Shown: one piece after another, positions 63,012 through 64,000 of the stretch
Position numbering within the stretch: position 1 is the first letter of the stretch
How the letters are laid out: every line of letters starts with the position of its first letter
Position numbers and translations under genes: made by a program
Origin: Alteromonas marina
Lineage (GTDB): Bacteria > Pseudomonadota > Gammaproteobacteria > Enterobacterales > Alteromonadaceae
Reading direction: 5' to 3'
Length of the DNA: 64,000 nucleotides
Assembly: GCF_000808575.1 (NCBI RefSeq)
Contig: NZ_JWLW01000066.1
Coordinates: forward strand, 186,001-250,000
The notes under the pieces: model-generated
What the model saw: only the letters and a program-made list of their open reading frames with translations
Databases searched by the model: none
What the model was told of the DNA's origin: nothing

Positions 63012-63152
63012 CTACTTAACTGAAGACAGCACACTTAGCGTTGTTGGAGCTTCGGCAGACTTCGCAGATGTGCTAAAAACAGCAGTTACGAACATCAGCA
63101 CTACAGCTACAGCCACTCCGGTTAAGCCAAACCCTTTTGAAGAACGATTCAT
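63012..63152 (-). CDS. Small single-pass membrane or secreted protein of 46 residues
   Basis: An ATG (63150-63152) opens a 46-codon frame ending in TAG. The product has a basic start (MNRSSKGFG), one hydrophobic helix (TGVAVAVVLMFVTAVF) and a short Ser/Thr-rich tail (STSAKSAEAPTTLSVL). It may be anchored in the inner membrane or be cleaved near SAKSAEA. The ribosome site is weak (AAGAGA). No family recognised. The terminator beyond its stop supports an expressed unit. Confidence 0.5.
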   Translation of the reverse strand: MNRSSKGFGLTGVAVAVVLMFVTAVFSTSAKSAEAPTTLSVLSSVK

Positions 63153-63363
63153 TGGTCGTCTCTTATTATTAAAACCAGTAAGCAAATGCCAAATACTGGT
63201 ACAACCCTAACTCAACTCCTGTAACCTAGATGCAATCCTTGCTTGCACTACAATAGATCAGTGACAAACTGATGACAAGGGCAAAAATCAGATTTTTGAC
63301 ACTTTGCCAAAGCTTTGACGCCTATTTATAGTATGTATATTTATTAAACAGTATTTTTCTACT

Positions 63364-63395
63364 GACTAAAACAGGGGTTTCCCCCTGTTTTAGTC
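63364..63395 (-). terminator. Intrinsic terminator of purL
   Basis: A perfect 14-bp stem GACTAAAACAGGGG/CCCCTGTTTTAGTC with a four-base loop, 17 bases past the purL stop; the following sequence on the minus strand is short on T. Confidence 0.7.
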
Positions 63396-63412
63396 AAAAT
63401 AAGCGTGTTTTA

Positions 63413-64000
63413 TTACCCAACAAATTTACGGGCATTTCTGAAGATACGCATCCACGCACCGTCTTCTTGCCAATCGTCTGGACGCCATGAGTTTGCAACG
63501 GCTCTAAATACACGTTCAGGGTGAGGCATCATAATAGTGCTTCGCCCGTCTAGTGAAGTTAAGCCCGTAATCCCTTGTGGTGAACCGTTCGGGTTAGCCG
63601 GGTATTGCATGGTTGGCTTGCCGTAGTTGTCTACGTAACGCATCGCCACCTGCGCGCCTACTTGCGATAGCGCGTTGTCATTGGCAAATTCAGCCTGACC
63701 TTCACCGTGCGACACAGCAATAGGCATACGCGAACCTGCCATGCCATCAAGCAGCACAGACTTAGATTCCATCACTTCGACCATTGCAACACGGGCTTCA
63801 AATCGCGCCGACTGGTTGGTCACGAAATGTGGCCAGTGCTCAGTGCCAGGAATCAATGATTTAAGGTTCGATAGCATCTGACAGCCGTTACACACACCTA
63901 AGCTGAACGTGTCGTTCCGGTTAAAGAAGCTTTCAAACTGATCGCGAGCTATGCTGTTAAACAATATAGATTTTGCCCAGCCTTCACCTGCACCTAACAC
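63413..64000 (-). CDS. purL: PurL, phosphoribosylformylglycinamidine synthase (C-terminal part)
   Basis: Only the last 195 residues are in the window. This is the glutamine amidotransferase domain: nucleophile Cys in [14 protein letters not shown], then [20 protein letters not shown], which carries the catalytic His and Glu, and the family end FRNARKFVG. The full enzyme (about 1,300 aa in gammaproteobacteria) makes FGAM from FGAR, ATP and glutamine in purine synthesis. Cut by the window edge, not broken. A strong terminator follows. Confidence 0.95.
   Translation of the reverse strand: MLGAGEGWAKSILFNSIARDQFESFFNRNDTFSLGVCNGCQMLSNLKSLIPGTEHWPHFVTNQSARFEARVAMVEVMESKSVLLDGMAGSRMPIAVSHGEGQAEFANDNALSQVGAQVAMRYVDNYGKPTMQYPANPNGSPQGITGLTSLDGRSTIMMPHPERVFRAVANSWRPDDWQEDGAWMRIFRNARKFVG

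Overview
The window reads as chromosomal DNA of a marine gammaproteobacterium with a polar flagellum, most likely Alteromonas or a close relative in the Alteromonadales. This rests on the gene order (cheV-cheR-flgBCDEFGHIJKL, flagellins, flaG-fliD-fliS), on FlgP and FlgT, which belong to polar Na+-driven flagella, and on general gene style. No database search was possible, so genus level is inference.

Layout. (1) 1-9227, minus strand: a flagellin-glycosylation block running on from the filament genes. It holds a double-length Maf-type motility-associated glycosyltransferase, LegB- and LegC-like enzymes, a WbqC-family protein, a methyltransferase, a NeuC/LegG-type 2-epimerase and a truncated FAD oxidoreductase. 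Together they suggest synthesis of a legionaminic-acid-type nonulosonate for flagellin; the remaining pathway genes would lie left of the window. (2) 9224-15829: fliS, fliD, flaG and three short flagellin genes, with sigma28-like promoters, terminators and long intergenic spacers that contain RNA-like inverted repeats. (3) 16004-16981, plus strand: a lone sialidase-like beta-propeller gene inside the flagellar locus. (4) 16987-29877, minus: flgL, K, J, I, H, G, F, E, D, C, B, then cheR and cheV. Good sigma54 (-24/-12) matches precede flgB and flgF, and a weaker one precedes cheV. (5) 30147-33866: flgA, flgM (with a textbook sigma28 promoter), flgN, flgP and flgT (sigma54 promoter).

(6) 34020-61567 is the most striking part: a complete Lap-type adhesion system. 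It has LapG (periplasmic Cys protease), LapD (degenerate GGDEF-EAL receptor), a LuxR-type regulator, a type I secretion MFP and ABC transporter, an outer-membrane TolC-like protein fused to an OmpA domain, and a divergent 18.6-kb gene for a 6,207-residue adhesin. The adhesin has an N-terminal retention module with a TAAG LapG-cleavage motif, about 40 Ig-like repeats, two further repeat classes, and duplicated C-terminal modules with EF-hand-like loops. No RTX nonapeptides were seen. By analogy with Pseudomonas, high c-di-GMP should keep LapG bound to LapD and the adhesin on the surface; low c-di-GMP should release it. Its position beside the flagellar genes fits a swim/attach switch.

(7) 61568-64000: adhesin terminator, tRNA-Arg(CCT), a 41-residue small ORF, smrA, a 46-residue membrane small ORF, and the C-terminal part of purL. 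No insertion sequences, prophage genes or CRISPR arrays were seen.
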